Shown: positions 24,038 through 35,102 of the stretch, one piece after another | How the letters are laid out: each line of letters opens with the position of its first letter | Numbering within the stretch: the stretch's first letter is position 1 | Assembly (NCBI GenBank): GCA_009760855.2 | Contig: WPIO01000183.1 | Span: 1 to 64,000 of the forward strand | From: Cristatella mucedo | Lineage: Eukaryota; Bryozoa; Phylactolaemata; Cristatellidae | Length of the DNA: 64,000 nucleotides | Reading direction: 5' to 3' | Position numbers and translations under genes: made by a program | The notes under the pieces: generated by a model | Told to the model about the DNA's origin: nothing | What the model saw: only the letters and a program-made list of their open reading frames with translations | The model's database searches: none

Positions 24038-24323
24038 AACTCTACGAGATAGAACGAGACGAAATGACATGAAACGAGATGGAACGAGATTGAACGAGAT
24101 GGAACGAGATGAAACGAGATAGAACGAGAACGAGATAGAACGAGATGGAGAGAGAACGAGAGAGAACGAAAGAGAACGAGAGAGAACGAGACAGAACGAG
24201 AGAGAACGAGAGAGAACGAGAGAGAACGAGAGAGAACGAGAGAGAACGAGAGAACGAGAGAGAACGAGAGAGAACGAGAGAGAGAGCTAGAGTTAGAAAG
24301 AGAGAGAGCTAGACTTAGAGAGC

Positions 24324-24349
24324 TAGAGTTAGAGAGCTCTCTAACTCTA
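24324..24349. repeat. 26-bp perfect palindrome, class W
   Basis: Counterpart of 11732 with the same GCTAGACTTAGAGAGC lead. Confidence 0.95.
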
Positions 24350-25428
24350 CGAGATGGAACGAGATGGAACGATATGGAACGAGATGAAACGAGATGAAAT
24401 GAGATGGAACGAAATGAAACGAGATGGAACGATATAGAACGAGATTGAGCGAGGTAGAACGAGATGGAACGAGATGAAACGAGATGAAACGAGATGAAAC
24501 GAGATGAAATGAGATGGAACGAGATGAAACGAGATAGAACGAGAACGAGATAGAACAGGAGAGAACGAGATAGGACAGGAGAGAACGAGATAGAACGAGA
24601 GAGAACGAGAGTTAGAGAGAGAGCAAGAGAGTGAGAGAGAGAAACGGGAGATAGAGTGAGAAGAGACAGAGAGACAGAGAGACAGAGAACGAGGGAGACA
24701 GAGAACGAAAGAGAGCGACAGAGCGAGAGAGAGCGAGATCGAGAGAGAACGAGAGAACGAGAAAACGAGAGGACGAGAGAAAACGAAAGAACGAGAGAGT
24801 ACGAGAGATAACGAGAGAGAACGAGATCGAACGAGATCGAACGAGATCGAACGAGATCGAACGAGATCAAACGAGAGAGAACGAGAGAGAACGAGAGAGA
24901 GCGGGAGCAAACGAGAGAGAACGAGAGAACGAGAGAACGAGAAAACAAGAAAACGAGAGAGAACGAGAGAACGAGAGAACGAGAGAACGAGAAAACGAGA
25001 GGACGAGAGAAAACGAAAGAACGAGAGAGTACGAGAGATAACGAGAGATAACAAGAGATAACGAGAGAGAACGAGAGAGAACGAGAGAGAACGAGATCGA
25101 ACGAGAGAGAACGAGAGAGAACGAGATCGATTGAGATCGATTGAGATCGAACGAGATCGAGCGAGATGAACGAGATGTAACGAGATGGAGCGAGATAAAA
25201 AACGAGAGAGAGGACGAGATGGAACGAGATAAAACGAGAGAACAAGAGACCGAGAGAGCTAGAGTTAGCGAGAGAGTTAGAGTTGGAGAGAGAGAGCGAG
25301 AGCTAGAGTTAGAGAGAGAAAGCGAGAGCTAAAGTTGGATAGAGAGAGAGCGAGAGCTAGAGTTGGAGAGAGAGAGAGAGAGAGAGAGCGAGAGCTAGAG
25401 TTGGAGAGAGAGCTAGCGCTAGAGTTAG

Positions 25429-25552
25429 AGAGCTAGAGTTAGAGAGCTAGAGTTAGAGAGCTAGAGTTAGAGAGCTAGAGTTAGAGAGCTAGAGTTAGAG
25501 AGCTAGAGTTAGAGAGCTAGAGTTAGAGAGCTAGAGTTAGAGAGCTAGAGTA
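25429..25552. repeat. 14-bp array, unit 2, third
   Basis: About 9 copies, entered through CTAGCGCTAG and leaving into GTAGAACGAGAGAAACG. Confidence 0.92.
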
Positions 25553-25717
25553 GAACGAGAGAAACGAGAGAGAACGAGAGAGAACGAGAGAGAACGAGAG
25601 AGAACGAGAGAGAACGAGAGAGAACGAGAGAGAACGAGAGAGAACGAGAGAGAACGAGAGAGAACGAGAGAGAACAAGAGAGCTAGAGTTAGAGAGAGAG
25701 AGCTAAAGTTAGAAAGC

Positions 25718-25743
25718 TAGAGTTAGAGAGCTCTCTAACTCTA
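25718..25743. repeat. 26-bp perfect palindrome, class T
   Basis: Counterpart of 13130. Confidence 0.95.
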
Positions 25744-25909
25744 CGAGATGTTACGAGATGTAACGAGATGTAACGAGATGTAACGAGATAGAATCAGATA
25801 GAACGAGATAGAGAAAGAACGAGATAGAACGAGAGAGAACGAGAGAGAACGAGAGACAACGAGAGAAAACAAGAGAGAATGAGAAAACGAGAGGACGAGA
25901 AAGAACGAG

Positions 25910-25921
25910 AGAGAGCTCTCT
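25910..25921. repeat. Short palindrome, class S
   Basis: Counterpart of 13332. Confidence 0.9.
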
Positions 25922-26283
25922 AACTCTACGAGATAGAACGAGACGAAATGACATGAAACGAGATGGAACGAGATGAAACGAGATAGAACGAGATAGAACG
26001 AGAACGAGATAGAACGAGATGGAGAGAGAACGAGAAAACGAGAGAACGAGAGAGAACGAAAGAGAACGAGAGAGAACGAGACAGAACGAGACAGAACGAG
26101 AGAGAACGAGAGAGAACGAGAGAGAACGAGAGAGAATGAGAGAGAATGAGTGAGAATGAGTGAGAACGAGAGAGAACGAGAGAGAACGAGAGAGAACGAG
26201 AGAACGAGAGAGAACGAGAGAGAACGAGAGAGAACGAGAGAGAGAGCTAGAGTTAGAAAGAGAGAGAGCTAGACTTAGAGAGC

Positions 26284-26309
26284 TAGAGTTAGAGAGCTCT
26301 CTAACTCTA
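26284..26309. repeat. 26-bp perfect palindrome, class W
   Basis: Last palindrome in the window. None occurs in the D segment of unit 3. Confidence 0.95.
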
Positions 26310-26694
26310 CGAGATGGAACGAGATGGAACGAGATGAAACGAGATGAAATGAGATGGAACGAGATGAAACGAGATGGAACGATATAGAACGAGATAGATT
26401 GAGGTAGAACGAGATGGAACGAGATGAAACGAGATGAAACGAGATGAAATGAGATGGAACGAGATGAAACGAGATAGAACGAGAACGAGATAGAACAGGA
26501 GAGAACGAGATAGGACAGGAGAGAACGAGATAGAACGAGAGAGAACGAGAGTTAGAGAGAGAGCAAGAGAGTGAGAGAGAGAAACGGGAGATAGAGTGAG
26601 AAGAGACAGAGAGACAGAGAGACAGAGAACGAGGGAGACAGAGAACGAAAGAGAGCGACAGAGCGAGAGAGAGCGAGATAGAACGAGATAGAAC

Positions 26695-27848
26695 GGGAGT
26701 TATAGAGAGAGCAAGAGAGTGAGAGAAACGGGAGTTAGAGAGAGTGAGAAAGCGAGAGAGAACGATCGACAATGAAATTAAGAGTGAGAGAGGTTAGGAG
26801 CAACAGAAAGCGAGAGAGATAGAGAACGAAAGCAAGAGCGCGAGAGCGAGAGAGAGAGAGAGCGAGAGAGCGAGAAAGCGAGAGAGCAAGTGAGAAGTAG
26901 AGTGCGAGGGAGCAAGAGAGTGACAAAGAAAGAAATTGACAGAGAGCGAGTGATAGAGAGCGAGTAAGAGAGAGCGAGTTAGCGAGTGCGTAGGAGCAAG
27001 AGAGAGAGCGAGAGAGCAAGAGAGAGACCGCGAAAAAGAGAGAAAGCGAGAGATCAAAAAAGATAGTGAGATATAGTTAGATAGAGAGCGAGTGAGTGGG
27101 AGCGACCGACAGAGCGAGAGCGTTGCGAGAGTAAACGGGAGAAAGAGAGAGAGAGAGCAAGAGGTTGCAAAAGCGAAAGAGCGAGAGAGAGAGCAAGAAT
27201 GAGTGAGAGCCAGAGAAAGAGAGCGAGAAAGAGAGCGGGGAGAGAAAGCGAGAGAGAAAGTGAGAGAAAGTGAGTAAAGTAAGCCTAGTGATAGAGAGTG
27301 AGAGAGAGAGTAAGCGAGAGTGTAAGAGAGAAAGTGGGACAGAGAAAGCGAGAGAGAATGAGCGAAAGAGATAAAGAGAGCGAGAGGTAGGGAGCAAAAG
27401 AAACAGAGCGAGAGAGGATGAGCGAGAGAGGGAGAGAGAGATAGTGAAAGAGAGCGAAAGATAGAGCGATGGAGATAGAGAGAGCGTGAAAGGACGAGTG
27501 AGAGTGAACGAGTAAGAAAGAGCGACCAAGGTAAAGAGAACGAGAGAGAGCGGGAGATAAAGCGAGAGCGAAAGAGAAAAAGAAAGCGGGTAAGAGAGAG
27601 TGAAAGAGCGAGAGCTAGAGACAGAGAGAGAGAGAGAGCGAAAGCGAGACTGAAGGAGATAGGGCAAGAGAGATAGAGAGAAAGAGAGATATAGAGAAAG
27701 AAGAGATAGAGATAGAGAAGAAGAAGATAAAGAAAGAGATAGAGAAAGAAGAGATAGAGAAAGAAGAGATAGAGAAAAAGCGAGAGAGACCTAGAGAGTA
27801 AGAGAGCGAAAGAGAGAGCGAGTGAGAGAGCCAGCGAGTTAGAGAGAC

Positions 27849-27887
<39 letters not shown>

Positions 27888-28407
27888 AAGAAAGAGAGAG
27901 CAAGAAAGAGAAAGCGAGACAGAAAGCGAAAGAGAAAGCAAGAGCGTTGGAGAGCGAGAGAGAGCGAATGCAAGGGCGGGACAGCAAGAGAGAGTAAGAA
28001 AGAGAGAGCGAGAGACTAGGCGAGATGCAGAGAGAAAACAGAGAGAAAGCAAGAGAGAGTAAGTGAGAGTGAGTAGTAGAGAGCGAGTGTGCAAACGCGA
28101 GCGAGAGAGAGCGAAAGAATGCGAGAGTGAGCGAGATAGCGAGACAGAGAGATCGACAGCGACTGAGAGGGCCAGTGAGAGAGTAACAGAGAGAGCAAGA
28201 GAGAGAGAGAGAGACCGAGAAATAGAGCGGAAGGGAGAGATATAATATAGCAAGAGAGACAGAAAGAGAGAACAAGAAAAAGAGAGGAAGAGAGAGAGAT
28301 TAAGAGCCAGATGAAGCGAGGGAGAGAAAGAGCGAAATTAAGAGCGAGAGAGTAAGCGAGAGCGAGAGCCAGAGAGAGAAAAATAGAGTGAGACGAGCAA
28401 GAGAGAG

Positions 28408-28447
<40 letters not shown>

Positions 28448-29155
28448 GGAGTAATAGAGAGAAAAAGAGAGAGAGTGAGATTTAGAGAGAGCGAGTAAAA
28501 GAGAGTGAGTAAGAGAGAGCGAATCAGGCAGAGCTTGAGAGCAAGAGAGAGTGAGAGAGCGACAGAAAGCGGGACATAGCGAGAGAGCAACAGAGAGCGC
28601 GCGAAAGAGAGAAAGCGAGAGAGTGAGCGAGATAGAGAGAAACAGAGACAGAGAGCAAGAGAGTGAGAGAGAGAGTGAGATATCGCTTCATAGAGAGCAA
28701 GAGAAAGCGAGCGAGAGAGCGAGAGCACGGTGAACGGAAGAAAGAGAGTGAGAAAGAGCGAGAGGAAGCAAGAGAGATAGAGAGTGCAAGAAAGAGAGAG
28801 AGTGCAAGAGAGAGAGAGAGAGAGAAACAGAGAAAGAGGGCGAGAAAGAGAGCGGAGAGAGAGCGAGAGAAAGTGAGAGAAAGAGAGTAAAGGAGACCGA
28901 GAGATAAAGAGCAGAGAGAGTAAGCGAGAGAGAGAGAGAGAAAGTGAGACAGAGAAAGCGAAAGTGAGCGAGAGAGATAGAGGGAGCAAAAGGGAGAGAG
29001 AGAGAAAGACGGTAAGCGAAAGCGAGAGAGAGAGATTGCGATAGAGAGCGAAAGTTAGAGCGAGAGAGAGCGAGAGAGAGCAAGTGCGAGAGAACGAGTA
29101 GGATAGAGCAAGCGAGTGAAAGAATGCCATTTTAAGAGAACGAGAGAGATAAAGC

Positions 29156-29186
<31 letters not shown>

Positions 29187-30939
29187 CGAGAGAGCGAGAG
29201 AGAGCGAAAGCAAGAGCAATAGAGAAGAAGCGAGAGACTGAGTGATATAGAGAGAAACAGAGAGACAGAGATCAAGAGAGTGAGAGACAGTGAAATATAG
29301 CTAGATAGAGAGCGAGCTAGAGAGTGCGAGCGAGAGAGAGCCAGAGCTTTTGCGAGAGTGAGCGGGAGAAAGAGAGAGTGAGAAAGAGCGAGAGAGAGGA
29401 AGCAAGAGCGAGAGAAAGCGAGAGATAGAGAGAGCAAGAGTTGTGAGTGAGCGAACCAGAGAAAGAGATCGGGGAGAGAGAGCAAATGAGAACGTGAGAA
29501 TAAGAGAGTAAAGGAGAGCCAGTGATAGAGAGCAAGCGAGAAAGTAAGCGAGTGTCCGAGAGGAATTGAGACAGAGGAAGCGAGAGAGAGTGAGCATTAG
29601 AGATAGAGCGAGATAGAGCGAGCGAGAGCTAGGGAGCAAAAGAGAGAGAGCGACAGATAGAGCAAGAGATAGGCAGACAGAGACAACTTGAGTGTGAGGG
29701 AGCAAGAGAGAGAAACAGAGTAGGAGAGCGAGTGATCGAGAGCGAGTAAGAGTGAGCGAGTTGAAGGAGAGCGTGAGAGCAAGAGAGAGCAATAGAGCGA
29801 GGGAGAGCGGGAGAAAGCGAGAGAGCAAGACAGAGAGCGCGAAAGAGAGAGCGAGCGAGAGACAGAGCAACGGAGAGAGGGTACGGGAGAGCAAGAGCAG
29901 GAGAAAGAGAAACGTGACCAAGGGCGTAAGTATAAGCAAGAGAGGGAGAGGTCGAGAGAGTGAGAGCAGGATCGAGAGCGACTGAGCGAGAACGACAAAA
30001 AGAGCGAGAACCAGAGAGAGATAGAGGCCTAGAAACGGAGAGAAAGAGCGAGCGAGAGCGACAGAGAGGAAGACCGAGAGGAAGAGAGAGCGAGACAGAA
30101 AGATCGAGATAGTGACAGCGAGAGAGAGAGAGCGAGAGCGAGAGCAAAAGAGCGAGCGGGGGAGAGAAAGAGAGAGACAGAAAAAACTAGAGAGAGACAG
30201 ATAGAGCACGAAAGAAAGCAAGAGAGAGAAAGCAAGCGAGAGTGAGAGAGCGAGAGAAAGCGAGAGACAGCGAGAGAGACAGAGTTTTAGAGAGCCGGTG
30301 ACAGATAGAAAGCGCAAAAGAATGTGAGATCGCGCGAGAGTGAGAGAGAATGAGAGTCAGAGGAAGAGAAAGCGAGAGACAAAGGGAGCGAGAGAGCAAG
30401 CAAAAGAGCAAGCGAGAGAGGGCGAGAAAAGATAGTGAGAGAGAGAGAGAGAGAACGAGTGAGAAAGAGAGCGAGAAAGAAAACAAGTGAGAGACAGCAA
30501 AATAGAGCGAAAAAAAGAAAACGGAAAAAGAGCTAGGGTGAGAGAGCGAGAGCAAGAGAAAATGAGCCTGCAAGAAAGCGAGAGTGCAAGAGAGAGAGAG
30601 CAAGAGAGAGGAAGCGAGAGAAAGAGGGAGAGCGAGCGGGAGAGAGACAGCGCTAGAGAGACGGAGAGAGAGAGAGAGCGATAGTAAAAAAGTTAGCGAG
30701 CGCGAAAGATATTGCGAGTTCGCGAAATGCGGAGCTAGTGAGAGAGAGAGAAAGCGAGTGGGAAAGCGAGTGGGAAAGCGAGAGAATGAGAGGGCGAGAG
30801 AGCGAGAGAGTAGGAGTGAGAGAGAGAGTGAGATACAGTGAGTAATAGAAGGCGAGTGAGAAAGAGCGAGAGACAAGAGCAAGAGAGAAAAAAAGGGCGA
30901 GAGACAGAGCAAGAAAGTATGAGCAAGGGAGATGGAGCA

Positions 30940-30970
<31 letters not shown>

Positions 30971-31220
30971 AATAGAGTGAGAGAGAGCGAGAGAGAGAGT
31001 AAGCGGGAGCAATAGACTGAGGGAGAGAGCCTCAGACTAAAGTGAGACAGAAAGAGATAGCGTAAGAACGAAATAGCGAAGGAGAGAGCAGAAGAGAGCG
31101 TAAAATACCAAGAGAGAAAGGAGTAGCGGGAGCGAATAAAAGAGAGCGAGTGAGGTTACAAGTGAGTGGAAGAGAGCAGGAGAGGGCGAGATGGTAAGAA
31201 CGAGAAAAACAGAGTGCGGG
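26695..31220. repeat. Segment A (unit 3)
   Basis: Third copy of the purine-rich block, with all unique landmarks in order (for example the ATATCGCTTCATAG word near 28680 and GTTCGCGAAATGCGG near 30720). It agrees with unit 2 over the first kilobase, where unit 1 is irregular. Confidence 0.9.
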
Positions 31221-32561
31221 AACTTAAATTATTATATGAGAGGATTTATAAAGGTAAAGGATATATATATTTAAAAAAGGCGCGTAAATGGTTTTATTAG
31301 GAGAGATAACTTCTTCAAAATGTGGGTGGAAGGTATTACCAGTAGGATAATCATCACTTCAAGAGATTTGTTATAACAATTAAGGATATATTTTCCAAAA
31401 AAGAACGAGTAAATGGTTTTATTAGTAGATCACTTACTCGTAATGCCTGCGGTCAAAGATCCTTCTAGTAAAATAATAAATTATTCAATAAGCCTATGTA
31501 AAGAAATCATGGATATATTGCTCCGGAAGAAAAGACGCGTAAATGGTTTGAGCAGTGTAGATAACTTACTAAGAAGGCCGGCGGTTTAAAGGTTCCAACA
31601 GCGGGATAGCGAAGTAATAATTGAAAATAATGACATGTATTATTTAAATTAATGAATAATGATTAAGGATATATACTTCCAATAAAACAAAGTAACCATA
31701 ACAAGTCTTAGCAGGGAAGAACGCCTGCGCTTTGTTGCATCGGCCAGCGGGCTAATAAATCACTTTTTGACACAATAGTTATCGCTAAAGGATACACAGT
31801 TCTAGAAGAAAAGACGCGTAAATGGTTTTAGGAGGGAAGATAACTTACTCGAAACGCCAGTGGTTATAGAGTACCACATGTAAGATACAATATTTAATGA
31901 GACTATGTATACAACTAAAGGATGTATATTTCCGAAAGAGAAGACGCGTAAATAGTTTTAGCGGGGTAAACAACTTACTCGGAACGCTGATGTTTTGATG
32001 ATTCTACCAGCATACTATCGAAGTATTTATTGAGACTAATTTAAACACTAAAGGATGTATATTTCCGAAAGAAAAGATGCGTAAATGGTTTCAGCAGGGC
32101 AAATAACTTACTCGGAACTACGGCGGTTTGACGGATCTACCAGCAGGATAACGGAGTATTTCTTAAGTAATCTTAACACTAAAGGATATATCTTTCTGGA
32201 AGAAACACGGGGCGAAAAAAAGTTTCAGCAGGGCAGATAAGTAACCTGAACGTAAGTAACGCCTGCGGTATAAAGTATCTACCAGAGTGGTAATGAATTA
32301 TTTATTAGGACAATTAATAATACTAGAGGATATGCGTTGATGGAAGACAAGACGTGTAAATGGTTTGTGCAGGAAAGATAACTTGCTCGAAAAGCCGGCG
32401 GTTTAAAAGATGTACCAGCGGTTAACGAAGTACCCTTTGAGACTAATTATACCACTAAAGGATATAGATTTCTGGAAGAAATAAGGCGCCTAAAAAGTTT
32501 CATCAGCGGTATAAGTTTCCTGCAACACCTGCTGTTTGAAAGATCTACCATTGGGTCAACA
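31221..32561. repeat. Segment B (unit 3)
   Basis: Again 1341 bp. It shares the GCAGATAAG variant with unit 2 and has an extra A near 32216. Units 2 and 3 are slightly closer to each other here than to unit 1. Confidence 0.92.
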
Positions 32562-32652
32562 GACCGCCGTCGACTAGCGATAGCGACGAGCGACCTTATA
32601 GTGGTGAGTGACCTATAACAAGAAGCTAGTGTCGAAGGAAGCAGTAATATGT

Positions 32653-32702
32653 AATATTATATATATATATATATGTATATAAAATTATATATATATATTA
32701 TA
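32653..32702. repeat. TA-rich array, first C sub-block, unit 3
   Basis: Shorter alternating run than in units 1 and 2 before the GTATATAAAATT interruption. Confidence 0.9.
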
Positions 32703-33076
32703 AGTTAGAATATACAACAAGAGATATAAGCTGGTAGTCCTTTCAAACTATTGGTAATCATCACAAGGAAATTCCCTTTCCTGCTGAAAAAAATAAACAA
32801 TTTTTTTTTGCCTTCGTACAGCCTTCAATTTAAGAAAGTAAACATCCTAAACTTAGTGTCAGCTCGGCCGACTTATGACCTAAATGACCAGATAGAAACC
32901 GCAAGAGATAGACCACAAGCTACATACCTTCAGTGAGAGACCGCAAGCGAGAAGCCGCCAGAGAGACCGCCAGCGAGAGACTGCCGAAGAGAAACCGCCG
33001 TCGACTAGCGATTGTGACGAGCGACGAGCGAATTTATAGAGGCTAGCGACCTATAACAAGGAGCGAGTGACAGAAG

Positions 33077-33148
33077 ATATAATATTTAATATATTATATA
33101 AATATATATTATATATTTATATATCATATATAATATATATATATAATA
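33077..33148. repeat. TA-rich array, second C sub-block, unit 3
   Basis: Matches the unit 1 version rather than the unit 2 variant at both ends. Confidence 0.88.
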
Positions 33149-34135
33149 AGATAGTAGATAGAACAAGTGATAGAAGCTGGTAGTTCCTTTAAACCACCTT
33201 TATCACAAGGGAATTATCTTTCCTGCTAAAAAAACAATAAACATTTATTTCTTACCTCCGTGAAAAATACGTCTATATAAGAAAAGGAAAATCCTAAACT
33301 TAGTGTCAGCTCGACCGACCTATGACCTAAACGACTATGCACGTAAACACGGATAGAGGCCGCAAGAGACAGACCACCAGCTGCATACTGTCGGTGGGAG
33401 ACCGCAAGCGTGAGGCCGCCAGACTGGTGGCGAGAGACCGACGGCAAGAGACCGCCAGCCAGAGCATGTCAACGAGTAACCGCCGGTAAGAGACCGCCAG
33501 AGTGAGTGACTGCCTGCGAATGACCGCCAGCGAGAGACCGCTAGCGAGAATCCGTTAAAGAGACCGCCAGAGAGGGACAGCCCGCGAATGACCGCTAGCG
33601 AGAGACCAGTTGCTACAGACCGGTACAGATATACCGCTAGACCGCTAGCGCCAGGCCGCTAGCGAGATACCATGAAAAAGGAACCGCCAGACCGCCATAA
33701 TGAGACCGTAAGAAAAAAACGGCCTGCGAGATACTGCAAACGAGAGACCGCTAGTGAGAAACCATAAAAGAGAGACTGCCAGACCGCTAGAGAGAGTCGG
33801 CCCGCGAATGACCACTAGCGAGATACCACTAGCGAGAGACCGTTAAAAAGAGACTGCCATACCGCAAGCGAGATACCGCAAGCGAGATACCGCAAACGAG
33901 AGACCGCAAACGAGAGACCGCTAGCGAGACACCGCCAGACAGAGATTGCCAGAGACAGACCGCCAGCTACATACCGCCAGGTTCAAACCGCCAGTGAGAG
34001 ACCGCCAGCGAGAGACTGCTGAAGAGAGACCGCCGTAGACTAGCGATAGCGACTAGCGACAAGCGACTTTACACAGACGAGCGACCTATAAGGAGCGAGA
34101 AACAGAAAAAAATAATATATATATATGAATTTTAC

Positions 34136-34137
<2 letters not shown>

Positions 34138-34168
<31 letters not shown>
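34138..34168. repeat. Perfect (AT)n array, third C sub-block, unit 3
   Basis: About 15 AT dinucleotides. The upstream lead also has an (AT) run near 34113. Confidence 0.9.
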
Positions 34169-34169
<1 letters not shown>

Positions 34170-35102
34170 ATAGAAGATAGAGCAAGAGATAGAAGCTGGT
34201 AGTTCCTTCAAACCACCGTTATCATCAACCACAGTCACAAGGAAATTATCTCCCCTGCTAAAAGAAAAATAGACACTCATTTTTAACGTTCATGAAAAGT
34301 ACGACTATATAAGATAATGAAAATACTAAACTTAGTGTAAGCTCGGCTGACTAATGTCCTGAATGACAATGCACGTAAACACAGACAGAGACCGCCAGAA
34401 AGAGACCACCAGACCAGCTACATAGTGACTGACAGTGAGAGACGCCAGCGAGCGGCCGCCAGAATGCTACTGAGAGACCGACGGCGAGAGACCGCCAGCC
34501 AAAGCCAGCTAAAGAGTAACCGCCGGTAAGAGAGCGCCAGAGAGTGACGGCCCGCGAATGACAGCCAGTGGGAGACCGCTAGCGAGAGACCGTTAATGAG
34601 GTATCGCCAGACCCATAGCGAAGGACCGTGAAAAAGTGACCGCCAGAGTGAGACCACCAGCGAGTAACCGTGAAAGTGAGCATCAGAGAAAGATGGTCCG
34701 CGAATGACCGCTAGCGAGAAGTAGCTACAAACGAGCCCGCTGGACCGCTGGCGCCGGGCCTCTAGTGAGAACGAGTGACCGCAACACAGATATTGCCAGA
34801 GACTGTGCGCCAGCTACATACCGCTAGTGAGAGACTGCAGAAGACAGACCGCCGTAGGCGTTAGCGACTTAATAGGGACGAGCGACCTATGAGAAGAAAG
34901 AGGCAGAATAGATATATTATGTAAATTGATTGAAGAAAGAACGCGAGAGAACGCGAGAGAACGAGAAGGAACGCTAGAGAACGAGAAAGAACGAGAAAGA
35001 ACGCTAGAGAACGAGAAAGAACGAGAAAGAACGCGAGAGAACGCGAGAGAACGCGAGAGAACGAGAAAGAACGCGAGAGAACGAGAAAGAACGCGAGAGT
35101 TA

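Larger units (their letters stand above)
23505..25717. repeat. Internal ~2.21-kb repeat of D, unit 2
   Basis: T, S, S, W order as in 10941-13129. The next T palindrome at 25718 starts a T-S-W series that runs into segment A of unit 3. Confidence 0.8.
13791..26464. repeat. Higher-order repeat unit 2 (A-B-C-D), 12.67 kb
   Basis: Complete second unit, same orientation as unit 1. B and C differ from unit 1 by only a few bases, for example one extra T near 18757 and a short change near 19573. Segment D has nine palindromes against eleven in unit 1, which accounts for the length difference. Confidence 0.93.
22284..26694. repeat. Segment D (unit 2)
   Basis: Same composition, with 14-mer runs at 22355, 23249 and 25429 and nine palindromes. 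The 192-bp stretch occurs at 22975-23166 and 25141-25332, a spacing of 2166 bp. It lacks about 1.1 kb that unit 1 has between roughly 8820 and 10250. Confidence 0.9.
32562..34933. repeat. Segment C (unit 3)
   Basis: Sub-block starts at 32562, 32993, 34028 and 34847 (truncated). The TA array of the third sub-block differs slightly in its lead (AATAATATATATATATG near 34111). Confidence 0.88.

Noticed and set aside
23476-25245. 589-codon minus-strand frame with a ten-residue period
   Set aside because: It is the translation of the 10-bp repeat TCTCTCGTTC (30 bp per ten codons). This repeat has no stop in any minus-strand frame, and no start context or non-repeat domain is present.
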